Below are positions 36,037 through 45,777 of a stretch of DNA of 64,000 bases, one piece after another. Location of the stretch: NCBI GenBank assembly GCA_963839285.1, contig CAWIUN010000005.1, positions 73,618 through 137,617 of the forward strand, written 5' to 3'. Origin of the DNA: DASSSQ01 sp963839285. GTDB lineage: Bacteria; Actinomycetota; Thermoleophilia; Gaiellales; Gaiellaceae. Each line of letters begins with the position of its first letter. The stretch's first letter is position 1. A program made the translations under genes and the position numbers. A model generated the notes under the pieces. That model saw only the letters and a program-made list of their open reading frames with translations. It had not been told where the DNA came from and ran no database searches.

Positions 36037-36898
36037 CGTGCGCCTCGTGGGCGCGCGTGCCAGCGGGGTCGTCCCAGCGGATCATGTCCGCGTCGACGCC
36101 ACGCGCCTCGGCCGCGGCGAGGGCGAGGCGCTGGAAGCGGACGACGTCGACCGCCGGGTGGCGCGTCGGCACGAGCGTCGTCTCGCAGCCGAGCGTCTCG
36201 AGCGCGCGCACCGCATCGCGCGCACGCTCGGCCGCACGGTCCTCGCCCTCGAGCACGTAGGCGCGGACGGACTCGTCCACCGCGGCCAGGTGCCCGTGCA
36301 GGAGCTGCTCGGTCTCGTACGCCTCGGCGGGCAGGTGGGCGCCCTCGCGCAGCTTCAACGCGGCCTCGAGCGCGGTCGGCAGGTCGCGGCCCGCGCCGGC
36401 GACGAGGACGCGCCCGGTCGGCGGCGCGCCGAGGTCGCGCTCGAGCTCGGCCTCGACCGCCTCGGCCAGCCAGGACACGTCCTCGCCGCGCAGCGCCGCG
36501 AGCGCCGCGACGGCGCAGACGTAGCTCGCCGTGTGGCAGTAGCTCTCCTCGACCGCCGGTGTCGCGACGACGACCTCCTCGGCGAGCTCCGCGATCGGGC
36601 CGTCGGCCTTGCCGCTCACGAGCCACACCGGCCCGCCGAACGCGCGCGCCGCCTCCAGCGTCAGGGCCGTCTCGCCCTCGTGGCTGACGCAGACGAGCAG
36701 GTCGGCCTCGGGCGGCGCCAGCACCGCCTCGAGCGCCTGCAGCGCGAGCGGCCCGCCCGTCAGCGCCGCGTGGAACGAGGTGCCGCAGCCGGTGAAGGCG
36801 ACGCGTCCGGCGGGCAGGCGCAGGCCCGTCGGCACCTGCCGGAGCCAGTCCGGCTGGGCCGCGATCGCGACGCGTGTCTTCTCGCCTGCCACGGGCAC
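36032..36898 (-). CDS. SIS-domain sugar-phosphate isomerase/aminotransferase-like protein
   Basis: About 288 residues with two SIS domains: F-T-G-C-G-T-S-F-H-A-A and C-V-S-H-E-G-E-T-A-L-T in the first, V-A-G-A-G-R-D-L-P-T-A-L-E-A-A-L-K-L-R-E-G and E-Q-L-L-H-G-H in the second. This matches the isomerase half of GlmS and FrlB/AgaS-type proteins without a glutaminase domain. The start is GTG at 36898 or the in-frame GTG at 36892. A TATAGA box at 36905-36900 lies so close that a leaderless start at 36892 is plausible. It is divergent from the M16 protease. Confidence 0.82.
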   Translation of the reverse strand: MPVAGEKTRVAIAAQPDWLRQVPTGLRLPAGRVAFTGCGTSFHAALTGGPLALQALEAVLAPPEADLLVCVSHEGETALTLEAARAFGGPVWLVSGKADGPIAELAEEVVVATPAVEESYCHTASYVCAVAALAALRGEDVSWLAEAVEAELERDLGAPPTGRVLVAGAGRDLPTALEAALKLREGAHLPAEAYETEQLLHGHLAAVDESVRAYVLEGEDRAAERARDAVRALETLGCETTLVPTRHPAVDVVRFQRLALAAAEARGVDADMIRWDDPAGTRAHEAHG

Positions 36899-36964
36899 GT
36901 CTATACCATCAGCCGCGGGGCCCTGCCGCCCTGCCGCCGCCGCCGACCGAAGGAGACCCGCCGC

Positions 36965-38236
36965 ATGAGCGTGTTCGAGCGCCACGTCCACGAGAACGGC
37001 CTGCGCGTCCTGACCGCGGACATGCCGACCGTCCAGTCCGTGACGTGCTTCGTCATGCTCGCCGCCGGCTCGCGCTACGAGCAGCGCTCGAACCGGGGCA
37101 TCGCCCACTTCGCCGAGCACATGTTCTTCAAGGGCACCGAGCGCCGGCCGACCGCGAAGGACATCGCCGCCGAGGTCGACGCGATCGGCGGCGAGTTCAA
37201 CGCCTTCACCGGCAAGGAGTACACGGGCTACTACATCCGCTGCGCCTCCGAGCAGCGCGACACGGCCCTCGACGTGCTCGTCGACATGCTCCGCAACTCC
37301 CGCTTCGACGCCGAGGAGCTCGAGCGCGAGAAGGGCGTGATCCTCGAGGAGATGAACATGTACTTCGACACGCCGCGGGACTACATCGGCTCGCTCTACG
37401 AGGATCTGATGTTCGGCGACAACCCGCTCGGCTGGGAGACGCTCGGCAAGCGCGAGACGGTCAAGGCGGCGACCCGCGACACCTTCCTCGACTACGTCGG
37501 CGCCTGGTACCGGCCCGACCGGATGGTCGTCGGCGTCGCCGGCAAGATCGGCCCCGGCCTCGACGACAAGCTCGGCGAGCTGCTCGGCGACCTGCAGGGC
37601 GCGAGCGACGGCGCGCCGCCTGCCGCCGAGCTGCCGAACGGCTCCGGGCCGCACGTGCGCGTCCACCACAAGGCCTCCGACCAGGCGCACCTCTGCCTCG
37701 GCGTCCCGAGCTACCCGCTCGACCATCCCGACCGCTACGCCGTCCAGCTGCTCGCGACCGTGCTCGGCTCGGGCATGTCGTCGCGCCTCTTCACCGAGGT
37801 GCGGGAGCGGCGCGGCCTCGCCTACTACGTCTACGCGATCAACCACGGCTACACCGACACGGGCTCGCTCTACGCGCAGGCCGGCGTCGACATCAACCGG
37901 ATCGACGAGGCGGTGACGACGGTCGCGACCGAGCTGCGCAAGATCGCGGCCGAGCCGGTCGCCGACGAGGAGCTCGAGAAGGCGCGCGGGCTCGCCAAGG
38001 GCCGCTTCGTGCTCCAGACCGAGTCGCCGCAGGGGCTGATCATGTTCGGGCTCCGGCGCGAGGTGCTCGAGGGCGGCGCGGTCGAGCCGACCGAGCTCCT
38101 GGCCGGCCTCGACGCGGTCACGGCCGAGGACGTCCAGCGGGTCGCGGCCGAGCTGATCCGCGACGACGCGCTGAAGCTGGCGCTGATCGGCCCGTTCGAG
38201 GACGACGAGCGCTTCCGGTCGCTGCTCGCGGGCTGA
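36965..38236 (+). CDS. M16-family zinc metallopeptidase
   Basis: 423 residues with G-G-A-G Shine-Dalgarno. The inverted zinc motif HxxEH is H48-F-A-E-H52, with the distal Glu in the L-E-R-E-K-G-V-I-L-E-E block; R-G-L-A-Y-Y-V-Y in the C-terminal half is the usual substrate-binding arm. Such proteins (PqqL/YmxG/mitochondrial processing peptidase-like) degrade peptides in the cytoplasm. The single 420-residue length implies a homodimer. A 10-bp hairpin follows the stop. Confidence 0.92.
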   Translation: MSVFERHVHENGLRVLTADMPTVQSVTCFVMLAAGSRYEQRSNRGIAHFAEHMFFKGTERRPTAKDIAAEVDAIGGEFNAFTGKEYTGYYIRCASEQRDTALDVLVDMLRNSRFDAEELEREKGVILEEMNMYFDTPRDYIGSLYEDLMFGDNPLGWETLGKRETVKAATRDTFLDYVGAWYRPDRMVVGVAGKIGPGLDDKLGELLGDLQGASDGAPPAAELPNGSGPHVRVHHKASDQAHLCLGVPSYPLDHPDRYAVQLLATVLGSGMSSRLFTEVRERRGLAYYVYAINHGYTDTGSLYAQAGVDINRIDEAVTTVATELRKIAAEPVADEELEKARGLAKGRFVLQTESPQGLIMFGLRREVLEGGAVEPTELLAGLDAVTAEDVQRVAAELIRDDALKLALIGPFEDDERFRSLLAG

Positions 38237-38248
38237 GCCCGGACGCAC

Positions 38249-38272
38249 CGAGAGGGCCCGGAGGCCCTCTCG
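38249..38272 (+). terminator. Hairpin after M16 peptidase gene
   Basis: A perfect 10-bp stem, 38249-38258 with 38263-38272, and a 4-base loop, 13 bases after the stop. No T-run follows, so it is terminator-like rather than canonical. Confidence 0.5.
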
Positions 38273-38363
38273 ACGCGGTGCGCAGACGGCGTTCCGCCTG
38301 CGGTGCTCTGGGTTGTCCACCAACCTTGGCGGGCGGCGCCCGTCACGTCATGGTCAATCCTGA

Positions 38364-38795
38364 TCAGCGCTCGAGCAGCGCCTTCAGGCTCGCGAGCACC
38401 GACTCGGCCTCGTGCTCGTTCCGCGTCCGCAGCTCCGGCTCGCCGATGCGGGCGAGCACCTCTCTCGCCGGCACGTAGGCGAGCCTGAGGCCGATCTCGG
38501 TCGTGCCGTTGTGCGGTCTGACGGCCCACTCGAGGACGCCGTCGACCCCGCCGGTCAGGCGGTCGACGAGCTTGCGGTTCCCCACGAGCTCGATCGTGTC
38601 GGCGTCGCCCTCGACGACGCGGCCGCCGAGCGCGTAGGAGAAGTGGCAGTGGTGGCCGCCGGTCGGCAGCGGCCGCACGTCGGTCACCTGCAGCGCCGAC
38701 GGGCAGAGCCCGGGCAGGTTCGTGACGTCCCCGACGAGGCCGAGGATCCGCTCGGGAGGCGCCGTCACGCGGACCGTGCGCTCGATCGTGAGCAT
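38364..38795 (-). CDS. SRPBCC/START-like (CoxG/polyketide-cyclase-type) protein
   Basis: 143 residues with a G-G-G-G-G-T-G Shine-Dalgarno upstream of ATG. The START-like pattern begins T-I-E-R-T-V-R-V-T-A-P-P-E-R-I-L-G-L-V-G-D-V and runs through beta-strand segments to the long C-terminal helix (E-H-E-A-E-S-V-L-A-S-L-K-A-L-L). These are small ligand-binding proteins; no specific ligand can be assigned. It is downstream of the NlpC/P60 gene on the same strand. Confidence 0.75.
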   Translation of the reverse strand: MLTIERTVRVTAPPERILGLVGDVTNLPGLCPSALQVTDVRPLPTGGHHCHFSYALGGRVVEGDADTIELVGNRKLVDRLTGGVDGVLEWAVRPHNGTTEIGLRLAYVPAREVLARIGEPELRTRNEHEAESVLASLKALLER

Positions 38796-38857
38796 TGCGC
38801 TCACCCCCTTTCGCCGATCATCGGCCGGGGGACGGGCAGCGCAAGGCCGAATCTCGA

Positions 38858-39672
38858 TCAGAGGAAGCGGCGGATGCCGACCGCGCCGGGGCGGACCGGG
38901 ACGATCCGCACCTCGCTGCGGGAGTTCGGCGCCTCGATCATGCGCCCGCCGCCGAGCAGCATCGCGACGTGCCCGGGCCGCGCGCCCTCGTAGAAGACCA
39001 GGTCGCCGGGCAGCGCCCCGGCGGCGCGAGACGGGCGTGCCGGCGGCGAACTGCGCGTCCGCGTCGCGCGGGATCTCGATCCCGTGGGCGCGGTAGGCGG
39101 CCCAGGTGAGCCCGGAGCAGTCCATGCCCCAGGCCGAGAGCCCGCCCCAGAGGTAGTGGAGGCCGAGGAAGAGCCGCGCGGTGCGGACGATGTCGGCCCG
39201 CGTCCGCGGCAGTGCGCGCGTCGCCGCCGCGGGCACGGCGCCGCGGGGGACGCGCGAGCCGAAGCCGACCTCGGTGCCGTCGCGGAGCCGGGCGCTGCGG
39301 GCGGTGACGAGCAGGGTCGCGCCGCCTGGCCGCGGGGCCGAGCTGCCAGGAGCGCACCCAGCCCGGATAGCCGCGGCGGTCGAGCGGCGAGGGCTGGTCC
39401 GGGACGGCGATCCTCGTCCAGCCGCCGCGGCGCTCGAGCACGCGCACCTGCTCGCCGTAGAGCGCCTGCGTCGGCAGGTGGCCGACGAGCGAGAGCCGCT
39501 GGGCGTAGCCGATCGCCGGCGTGGGCCAGACGTGCGGATCGAGCGGGAGCCTGCCCGCGTCGGCGGGCGAGGCCCAGACGTTCGCGACGGGCACCCGCAC
39601 GGCGGCGGTCTGCGCGGTCGCCGCCTGCGGCGCGCCGAGCGCGAGGACGAACGCTGCGGCCAGAGCGAGCAC
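38858..39672 (-). CDS. NlpC/P60 peptidoglycan hydrolase, exported (two frameshifts)
   Basis: About 270 residues from GTG 39672. Signal peptide (V-L-A-L-A-A-A-F-V-L-A-L-G-A-P-Q-A), then an SH3-like region (Q-A-L-Y-G-E-Q-V-R-V-L-E-R-R-G-G-W). The NlpC/P60 catalytic domain has W-G-M-D-C-S-G-L with the nucleophile Cys and G-H-V-A-M-L-L-G with the His. +1 shifts near 39345 and 39030 split it. It cleaves cell-wall stem peptides outside the membrane. It starts 27 bases after acs. Confidence 0.85.
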
Positions 39673-39698
39673 GGCCGCAGCGTAGCGTCCCCGCCGCG

Positions 39699-41663
39699 CT
39701 ACTCCTCGCTCTTCTCCGCCTCCGAGCGGTGGCGGATCTCCTCGACCACCGCCGGGTCGGCCAGCGTCGTCGTGTCCCCGAGCGGCCGGTTCTCGGCCAC
39801 GTCGCGGAGCAGCCGCCGCATGATCTTGCCGCTGCGGGTCTTCGGCAGCTCGTCGGTGAAGACGATGTTGGCCGGCTTCGCGATCGGGCCGATCTTCTGC
39901 GCGACGTGGTTGCGCAGCTCCTCGAGCTTCGCGACCGAGCCCTCGGCGCCGCCCTTCAGCGTCACGAAGGCGACGATCGCCTGCCCCGTCTGGGCGTCGG
40001 CCCGCGCGGCCACGGCCGCCTCGGCCACCTCCTGGTGGTCGACGAGCGCGGACTCGACCTCGATCGTCGAGATCCGGTGCCCGGACACGTTCATGACGTC
40101 GTCGACGCGGCCGAGCAGCCAGAAGTCGGCGTCGGAGTCGATCCGGACGCCGTCGCCGGCGAAGTAGACGTCCTCGTACTTCGACCAGTACGTCTCCTCG
40201 TACCGCTCCGGGTCGCCGTAGATGCCGCGCAGCATCGCCGGCCAGGGCTTCTTCAGCACCAGGTAGCCGCCTCCGCCCGGCCCGACCTCGTTGCCCCGCT
40301 CGTCGTAGACGCCGACGTCGACCGTCGGGAACGGCTTCGTCGCCGAGCCCGGCTTCAGCGTCGTCACCCCCGGGAGGGGCGTGATCAGGATCATCCCCGT
40401 CTCGGTCTGCCACCACGTGTCGACGATCGGGCAGCGCCCGCCGCCGATGTGCTCGTGGTACCAGACCCACGCCTCGGGGTTGATCGGCTCGCCGACCGAC
40501 CCGAGCAGGCGCAGCGACGAGAGGTCGTGCTTGCCGGCGTGCTCCGGGCCCCACTTCATGTGCGAGCGGATCGCCGTCGGCGCGGTGTAGAGGATCGTGA
40601 CGCCGTAGCGCTCGACGATCGACCACCAGCGGTCCCGGTCCGGGTAGTCCGGCGTCCCCTCGTACATCACCGACGTGCAGCCGTTGCAGAGCGGCCCGTA
40701 GACGATGTAGCTGTGGCCGGTGATCCAGCCGATGTCGGCCGCGCACCAGTAGACGTCCTCGTCCCGCTTCAGGTCGAAGATGTAGTGGTGCGTGCTCGCG
40801 CAGCCGACCAGGTAGCCGCCCGTCGTGTGGGCGATCCCCTTCGGCCTCGCGGTCGTCCCGCTCGTGTACATCAGGAAGAGCAGGTCCTCCGCGTCCATCG
40901 GCTCCGGCGGGCACGACTCGACGTCGCTCGAGACCCGCTCGGCGAGCTCGTGGTACCAGTGGTCGCGGCCCTCGGTCATCGGCACCTCGTTGCCGGTCCG
41001 GCGGACGACGACGACCTCCTTGACGCCCGGCGCGGCGGCGACCGCGTCGTCGGCGATCTGCTTCAGCGCCACGGGCTTGCCGCGGCGCCAGGCCTCGTCC
41101 TGCGTGATCAGCACCTCGCAGCCCATGTCGTTCATCCGGGCCGAGAGCGAGTCGGCGGAGAAGCCGCCGAAGACGACCGTGTGCGGGGCGCCGAGGCGCG
41201 TGCACGCGAGCATCGCGACGGGCAGCTCGGGGACCATGCCGAGGTAGATCGCGACCGCGGTGCCCTTGCCGACGCCGCGCTCCTTGAGCACGTTGGCGAA
41301 GGCGACGACCTCGCGCTGCAGGTCGGCGTAGGTGATGTCCCGCCGCTCGCCCTCGGGCTCGCCCTCCCAGTGGTAGGCGACGACGTCGCCGCGGCCGGCC
41401 TCGACGTGCCGGTCGACGCAGTTGTACGAGACGTTCAGCGTGCCGCCGAGGTACCACTTCGCGTACGGCGGCTTCCACTCGTAGAGGGTCGAGAAGTCCT
41501 CGAACCAGCTGACGCGCTCGCGCCCCTCGGTCTCCCAGAACTCCTCGAAGCCCCGCTCGTAGATCTCCGGCTTCGCGTTCGCCTGCTCCGCGAACGCGGG
41601 CGGCGGCGGATAGCGCCGCTCCTCCAGCAGCAGGGTGTCGATCGTGTGCTCGGTGCTGCTCAT
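39699..41663 (-). CDS. acs: Acetyl-CoA synthetase
   Basis: 654 residues, full family length. Motifs: Y-T-S-G-T-T-A-R-P-K-G near residue 265, W-W-Q-T-E-T-G, Y-F-A-G-D-G, L-G-R-V-D-D-V-M-N-V-S-G-H-R and the C-terminal P-K-T-R-S-G-K whose Lys is the catalytic and acetylatable residue. It makes acetyl-CoA from acetate, ATP and CoA. The SatP-type acetate transporter gene lies 45 bases upstream on the same strand, so this is an acetate uptake and activation operon. Confidence 0.96.
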   Translation of the reverse strand: MSSTEHTIDTLLLEERRYPPPPAFAEQANAKPEIYERGFEEFWETEGRERVSWFEDFSTLYEWKPPYAKWYLGGTLNVSYNCVDRHVEAGRGDVVAYHWEGEPEGERRDITYADLQREVVAFANVLKERGVGKGTAVAIYLGMVPELPVAMLACTRLGAPHTVVFGGFSADSLSARMNDMGCEVLITQDEAWRRGKPVALKQIADDAVAAAPGVKEVVVVRRTGNEVPMTEGRDHWYHELAERVSSDVESCPPEPMDAEDLLFLMYTSGTTARPKGIAHTTGGYLVGCASTHHYIFDLKRDEDVYWCAADIGWITGHSYIVYGPLCNGCTSVMYEGTPDYPDRDRWWSIVERYGVTILYTAPTAIRSHMKWGPEHAGKHDLSSLRLLGSVGEPINPEAWVWYHEHIGGGRCPIVDTWWQTETGMILITPLPGVTTLKPGSATKPFPTVDVGVYDERGNEVGPGGGGYLVLKKPWPAMLRGIYGDPERYEETYWSKYEDVYFAGDGVRIDSDADFWLLGRVDDVMNVSGHRISTIEVESALVDHQEVAEAAVAARADAQTGQAIVAFVTLKGGAEGSVAKLEELRNHVAQKIGPIAKPANIVFTDELPKTRSGKIMRRLLRDVAENRPLGDTTTLADPAVVEEIRHRSEAEKSEE

Positions 41664-41708
41664 CGAGCCTCCTCGCGTCTTATCGTGTCCATCCGGGCAT
41701 TCTCCCCG

Positions 41709-42335
41709 CTAGCGCACGAACGCGGCCTTGCCGAGCGGCCGGCTGAGCGGCCAGGTCGGCAGCACCGTGCGCTTGAAGGTCGAGTTCGTGACGACGGCGA
41801 ACGACGTGTAGAGCGCGGCCGCCGCGGTCGCGAGGCCGACGTAGCCGCCCACCTTCGACCAGTTCTCGCCGCCGGACCACTCGCCGATCCCGAGCAGGAA
41901 GAACGTGATCCAGAGCAGCAGGAAGACCACGTTGACGGCGACGCTGACGCCGAACGACGCGATCCACATGTAGAGCGTGAAGATGCCCCAGGCGACCAGG
42001 TAGAGCCCGAGCGCGTTGCCGGCGTCGCCGCCGATCTTGCCCGCGTCGAAGTGGGTCAGGAACCAGTACGAGATCCAGAAGGCGCCGTACGAGGAGAAGG
42101 CGGTCGCGCCGAACGTGTTGTTGTTGCGGAACTCCCACATGCCCGCCAGGAGCTGGGCCCCGCCGCCGTAGGCGATCGCCAGGCCGAAGACGACCGGCAG
42201 GCCGGCGCCGCTGAGGATCTTGGCGTTGAAGACGCTGAGGACGAGCGTCGTGATCCCGAAGCCGGCGAGCCCGAGCGCCGCCGGATCGGCGACCACCTGG
42301 GCCGCGGGTTGAGGACTCTCTTCGACAGCAGCCAT
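41709..42335 (-). CDS. Acetate uptake transporter (GPR1/FUN34/YaaH family)
   Basis: 208 residues, six membrane segments. The family signature near the N-terminus is A-D-P-A-A-L-G-L-A-G-F-G (variant of NPAPLGL), followed by Y-G-G-G-A-Q-L-L-A-G-M-W-E-F and F-G-A-T-A-F-S-S-Y-G-A-F-W. SatP-type proteins carry acetate or succinate across the membrane. Direct pairing with acs supports acetate as the substrate. Confidence 0.9.
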   Translation of the reverse strand: MAAVEESPQPAAQVVADPAALGLAGFGITTLVLSVFNAKILSGAGLPVVFGLAIAYGGGAQLLAGMWEFRNNNTFGATAFSSYGAFWISYWFLTHFDAGKIGGDAGNALGLYLVAWGIFTLYMWIASFGVSVAVNVVFLLLWITFFLLGIGEWSGGENWSKVGGYVGLATAAAALYTSFAVVTNSTFKRTVLPTWPLSRPLGKAAFVR

Positions 42336-42456
42336 CTGTCCCTCCAGTTCCGGGATGTGACGGGTGCCAGCGAGACCGACGATGGGTCGGAACCCGATAT
42401 GTGTCGGCGGACTCTAACGGGCCTCGCGCTAGGGCGCGAGGTCGTACGGCGCCGGG

Positions 42457-43376
42457 CTACGCGCGCCGGGCTCGGCGGCGACGACGCGAGGAGCTCCACG
42501 CTCCGGGCACGCCCCTGAGCTCGTGCGGGCCGCGCTCCTCGAAGGCGAGGCCGGAGCCGAGCGCGAGGTCGCGCACGACGCGCGGTGACGACGACCTCGC
42601 CCGGGCGGGCGAGCGCCATGATCGCGCGGCCACGTGCACGCCGAGCCCGCTGACGTCGTCGCCCGCGAGCTCGACCTCGCTCGTGTGCACGCCGGAACGG
42701 ATGCTCACGCCCACCTCGCGCAGCGCGAGGGTGACCGCCAGCGCACAGCGCACGGCGCGGGCGGGGCCGTCGAAGATCGCGAGGAACCCGTCGCCGGTCG
42801 TGTTCACCTCGACGCCGTCGAAGCGCCGGAGCTGCGCGCGCACGATCGCGTGGTGGCTGTCGAGCAGCGCCTCCAGCGCCGGTCGCCGAGCGCCGCCGCG
42901 CGCTCGGTCGAGCCGACGATGTCGGTGAAGAGCAGCGTCGTCAGGACGCTCGCGGGCGGCGGGCCGCCGCGCTGACCCGTGACGAGCTCCTCGATCTCCG
43001 CGACCAGCGGCTCCGCGGTGGAGACCCACGGGTGGTGATCCTCGCCGGGGAGCTCGACGAGGCGGGCGCCCGCGATCTGCGACGCGAGGTAGCGGCCGCC
43101 CTGCACGGGGTCGATGCGGTCGCCGACGGTGTGCACGACCAGCGTCGGCACGTGGACGGCCCGCAGCACGGCCCTGATGTCGATCTCCGCGTTCATGCGC
43201 AGGTAGGCGACCGCCGCGGTCGGGCTGGAGCTCTGGCGCAGGTAGCCCGCCCACCAGTGAGGCGAACGCGGCGTCGCCGGCGAGGCTCGGCACGAGGAAG
43301 TCGAGGAAGAGCGGCTCGCCCCAGCGGGCCAGAGCCAGGTCCTGGAAGGCCTGCCATTCCTCCGCGGTCGGCCCAC
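42457..43376 (-). pseudogene. Alpha/beta-hydrolase-adenylate cyclase fusion, 5'-truncated and frame-disrupted
   Basis: The C-terminal part of a family in which an alpha/beta hydrolase precedes a class III nucleotide cyclase. The remnant starts inside the hydrolase (P-T-A-E-E-W-Q-A-F) and continues R-M-N-A-E-I-D, P-T-L-V-V-H-T-V-G-D-R and G-E-D-H-H-P-W. The cyclase follows with T-T-L-L-F-T-D-I-V-G-S-T, V-N-T-T-G-D-G-F-L-A-I-F and V-R-S-G-V-H-T-S-E-V-E. The region with the hydrolase nucleophile is missing because the M24 peptidase gene ends directly upstream. At least four single-base frame changes are needed, of both signs. Confidence 0.65.
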
Positions 43377-44483
43377 CTAGGGCGCGAGCTCGTACGGATA
43401 GTCGGTCAGCGTCTCCGACCCGTCCGCGGTCACGAGCACGAGGTCCTCGAGCCGGCAGCCGCCGACGCCGGGGCGGTAGAGGCCCGGCTCGATCGTGACG
43501 ACGTCGCCGGCGACGAGCGTGTCGTGGGACGAGAGGCCGAGGTTCGGCGCCTCGTGCACCTCGAGGCCGACGCCGTGGCCGAGCCCGTGGAAGAAGCCGT
43601 CCTCGAGCGGCGTCCCGGGCGTCTTCGTCCGCTGGGTCGGCTGGCCCGCGGCCTCGAAGACCTCGCAGGCGGCGTCGTAGACCGCGCGGCCGTGGGCGCC
43701 GGGGCGGATCCCGGCCCGCGCCTGCTCGAGCGCCTCGGCGACGAGGCGGTGCCAGCCACGCAGCTCGTCGGAGGGCTCGCCGACGACGAACGTCCGCGTC
43801 ATGTCGGCGAAGCAGGCGGAGGCGTTGTCGCGCGGCCAGAGGTCGATCACGACGGGCTCGCCGGGCGCGATCGGCCCGGAGCCCATGTGGTGCCCGATCG
43901 CCGACTGCGGGCCGTGCGAGACGATGAACTCGTCGGCGGTGCAGCCGTGCTCGGCGAAGACCGCGTTGATCGCCGCCTTGACCTGCTCGACCGTCAGGTC
44001 GGCGCCGCCGGCGCGGAGCAGCGCCCGCGCGGCGTCCATCCCCGCCTCGGCCGCGGCCTGCGCGCGCCGGATCCCGGCCAGCTCGGCCTCGGTCTTGCTG
44101 CGGCGCCGGTCCTCGAAGAAGGCCCGGTCGACCGTCAGCTCGACGCCCTCGCCGCGCAGGTGGTCGGCGAGCCCGAGCGGGAAGCCGTAGGGCACGATCG
44201 CCCGCTCGACGCCGAGCTCGCGGAGGGCGCGCGCGGCCAGCGGGTGCAGCGCCTCGTCGCGGCTGAGCCCCCGGCCGAGCAGCTCGTCCTGGCCGAACTC
44301 CTCGAGCGGATGGCAGACGATCCCGCCCGCCTCCTCGAGCCGCGGGATCTCCATCGAGCCGATCACCGCGTGCCGGACGCCGTCCTTCTCGACGTAGAGG
44401 AACGCGTCCGGGATCCCCACCGGCAGCTCGTGCCGCAGCTCCGGGACGCGGAACGTGTCGCCGTAGACGATGACGTCGGTCAC
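43377..44483 (-). CDS. M24 family aminopeptidase (Xaa-Pro type)
   Basis: 368 residues. The N-terminal creatinase-like domain is followed by the pita-bread catalytic domain. Metal ligands are recognisable: Asp in V-I-D-L-W-P-R, Asp in F-A-D-M-T-R-T-F, His in G-H-G-V-G-L-E-V-H-E-A-P, Glu in T-I-E-P-G-L-Y and Glu in C-R-L-E-D-L-V. It hydrolyses X-Pro dipeptides or N-terminal X-Pro bonds in the cytoplasm. It follows the MFS gene by 16 bases, probably in one operon. Confidence 0.92.
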   Translation of the reverse strand: MTDVIVYGDTFRVPELRHELPVGIPDAFLYVEKDGVRHAVIGSMEIPRLEEAGGIVCHPLEEFGQDELLGRGLSRDEALHPLAARALRELGVERAIVPYGFPLGLADHLRGEGVELTVDRAFFEDRRRSKTEAELAGIRRAQAAAEAGMDAARALLRAGGADLTVEQVKAAINAVFAEHGCTADEFIVSHGPQSAIGHHMGSGPIAPGEPVVIDLWPRDNASACFADMTRTFVVGEPSDELRGWHRLVAEALEQARAGIRPGAHGRAVYDAACEVFEAAGQPTQRTKTPGTPLEDGFFHGLGHGVGLEVHEAPNLGLSSHDTLVAGDVVTIEPGLYRPGVGGCRLEDLVLVTADGSETLTDYPYELAP

Positions 44484-44499
44484 GATCGAGGACCCTAGA

Positions 44500-45741
44500 T
44501 CAATTCGCGGGGTTGGTGGCGGGAGCGGTCCGGCGGCCGACGCGCGCTGCGCCCGCCGCGGCGGTCGCGCCCATCGCGCCGGCGACCAGCGACATCGACG
44601 CGAACATCAGCCAGGTGGCGCCGTCGCCCGCGGCCTCGTGCACCTGCAGGCCGAGGAAGGGCCCGAGCGCCCAGGAGACCGACCAGCTGATCCCGAAGGC
44701 GCCCATGTAGGCGCCGCGCAGGTCGGGCGGCGCGAGCCGGGCGACGACCGACTGCGAGGCCGGGATCCAGAGCATCTCGCCGAAGACGAAGAGGACGATC
44801 ACGAGCACGACCATCGGGATCGCCGCCGACGCGGAGAGGAGCATGAACGGCAGCCCCATCAGCGGCAGCGCGACCGCGAGCTTCGTCGCGGTGGTGACGC
44901 CCTCGGTCCAGCGGGTCAGGCGCATCTGGAAGACCGTCACGAGCGCCGGGTTGACGACGACGAGGAAGCCCCAGGTCGCGGCCGAGAAGCCGTGCGTCAC
45001 GGTCAGCGAGATCGGCAGCACCGTCTCGTAGGCGACGTAGACGAACGACGCGAGCACGCCCGAGACGAAGTAGACGAGGAACGGGCGGTCGCGCAGGATC
45101 ACGCCGAGGGAGCCGCGCGCGGGCGGCTCCTCCGGCGCGTAGGCGCCGCGGCGCGGGATGTAGCGCCAGGCGAGGAAGGCGCCGTTCGCGGCGAGCACGG
45201 CGACGCCGACGAAGAGCGCCGTCCAGCCGCTCGTCGCCAGCAGCAGGCCGCCGACCACCGGCCCCAGCGTGACGCCGAAGTTCGAGGCGACGCGGACGGC
45301 CGCGTAGGCGGCCTCGTGGCGCTCGGGCGGGACGAGGTCGGCGACCATCGCCGTGTCCGCCGAGCCGCCGATCGAGCCGACCGCGGGCAGCAGCGCGATC
45401 AGGCCGAGGCCCGCGAGCCTGTGGTCGCCGACTGCGAGGAACGCGAACGGCAGCAGCGCCATCACGCCCCAGCCGAGCAGGATCAGCGGCCGGCGGCCGT
45501 AGTGGTCCGAGAGGTGACCGCCGAGGTAGCCGGTGCCGGCGGCGAGCAGCGCGCCGACGAGGTACGCGGCGCCGAGCCGGCCCTGGGAGGCGCCGAGCTG
45601 CTTGATCGCCCAGATCCCGAGGAACGGGAAGGCGCAGCCGCCGGCGAGCGAGCCGGCGAGCTGGACGGCGAGAACCGGGCGCAGGGCCCGGTCGACGTCG
45701 GAGCCCCAGACGAGCTGGAAGACGCGGCTGAAGAGGCGCAC
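44500..45741 (-). CDS. Major facilitator superfamily transporter
   Basis: 413 residues from the GTG at 45741, about 12 membrane segments. Motif A-like G-G-H-L-S-D-H-Y-G-R-R-P lies after TM2, and the TM5 Gly-rich stretch L-G-P-V-V-G-G is present. The family resembles DHA1 multidrug exporters (MdtH/YfmO-like). It is divergent from the selenoprotein gene, with a 36-base gap that must hold both promoters. Substrate unknown. Confidence 0.85.
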   Translation of the reverse strand: MRLFSRVFQLVWGSDVDRALRPVLAVQLAGSLAGGCAFPFLGIWAIKQLGASQGRLGAAYLVGALLAAGTGYLGGHLSDHYGRRPLILLGWGVMALLPFAFLAVGDHRLAGLGLIALLPAVGSIGGSADTAMVADLVPPERHEAAYAAVRVASNFGVTLGPVVGGLLLATSGWTALFVGVAVLAANGAFLAWRYIPRRGAYAPEEPPARGSLGVILRDRPFLVYFVSGVLASFVYVAYETVLPISLTVTHGFSAATWGFLVVVNPALVTVFQMRLTRWTEGVTTATKLAVALPLMGLPFMLLSASAAIPMVVLVIVLFVFGEMLWIPASQSVVARLAPPDLRGAYMGAFGISWSVSWALGPFLGLQVHEAAGDGATWLMFASMSLVAGAMGATAAAGAARVGRRTAPATNPAN

Positions 45742-45777
45742 CGGCCGAGGGTAGCGAGCGGGCCGTAGAGTCCGGGC

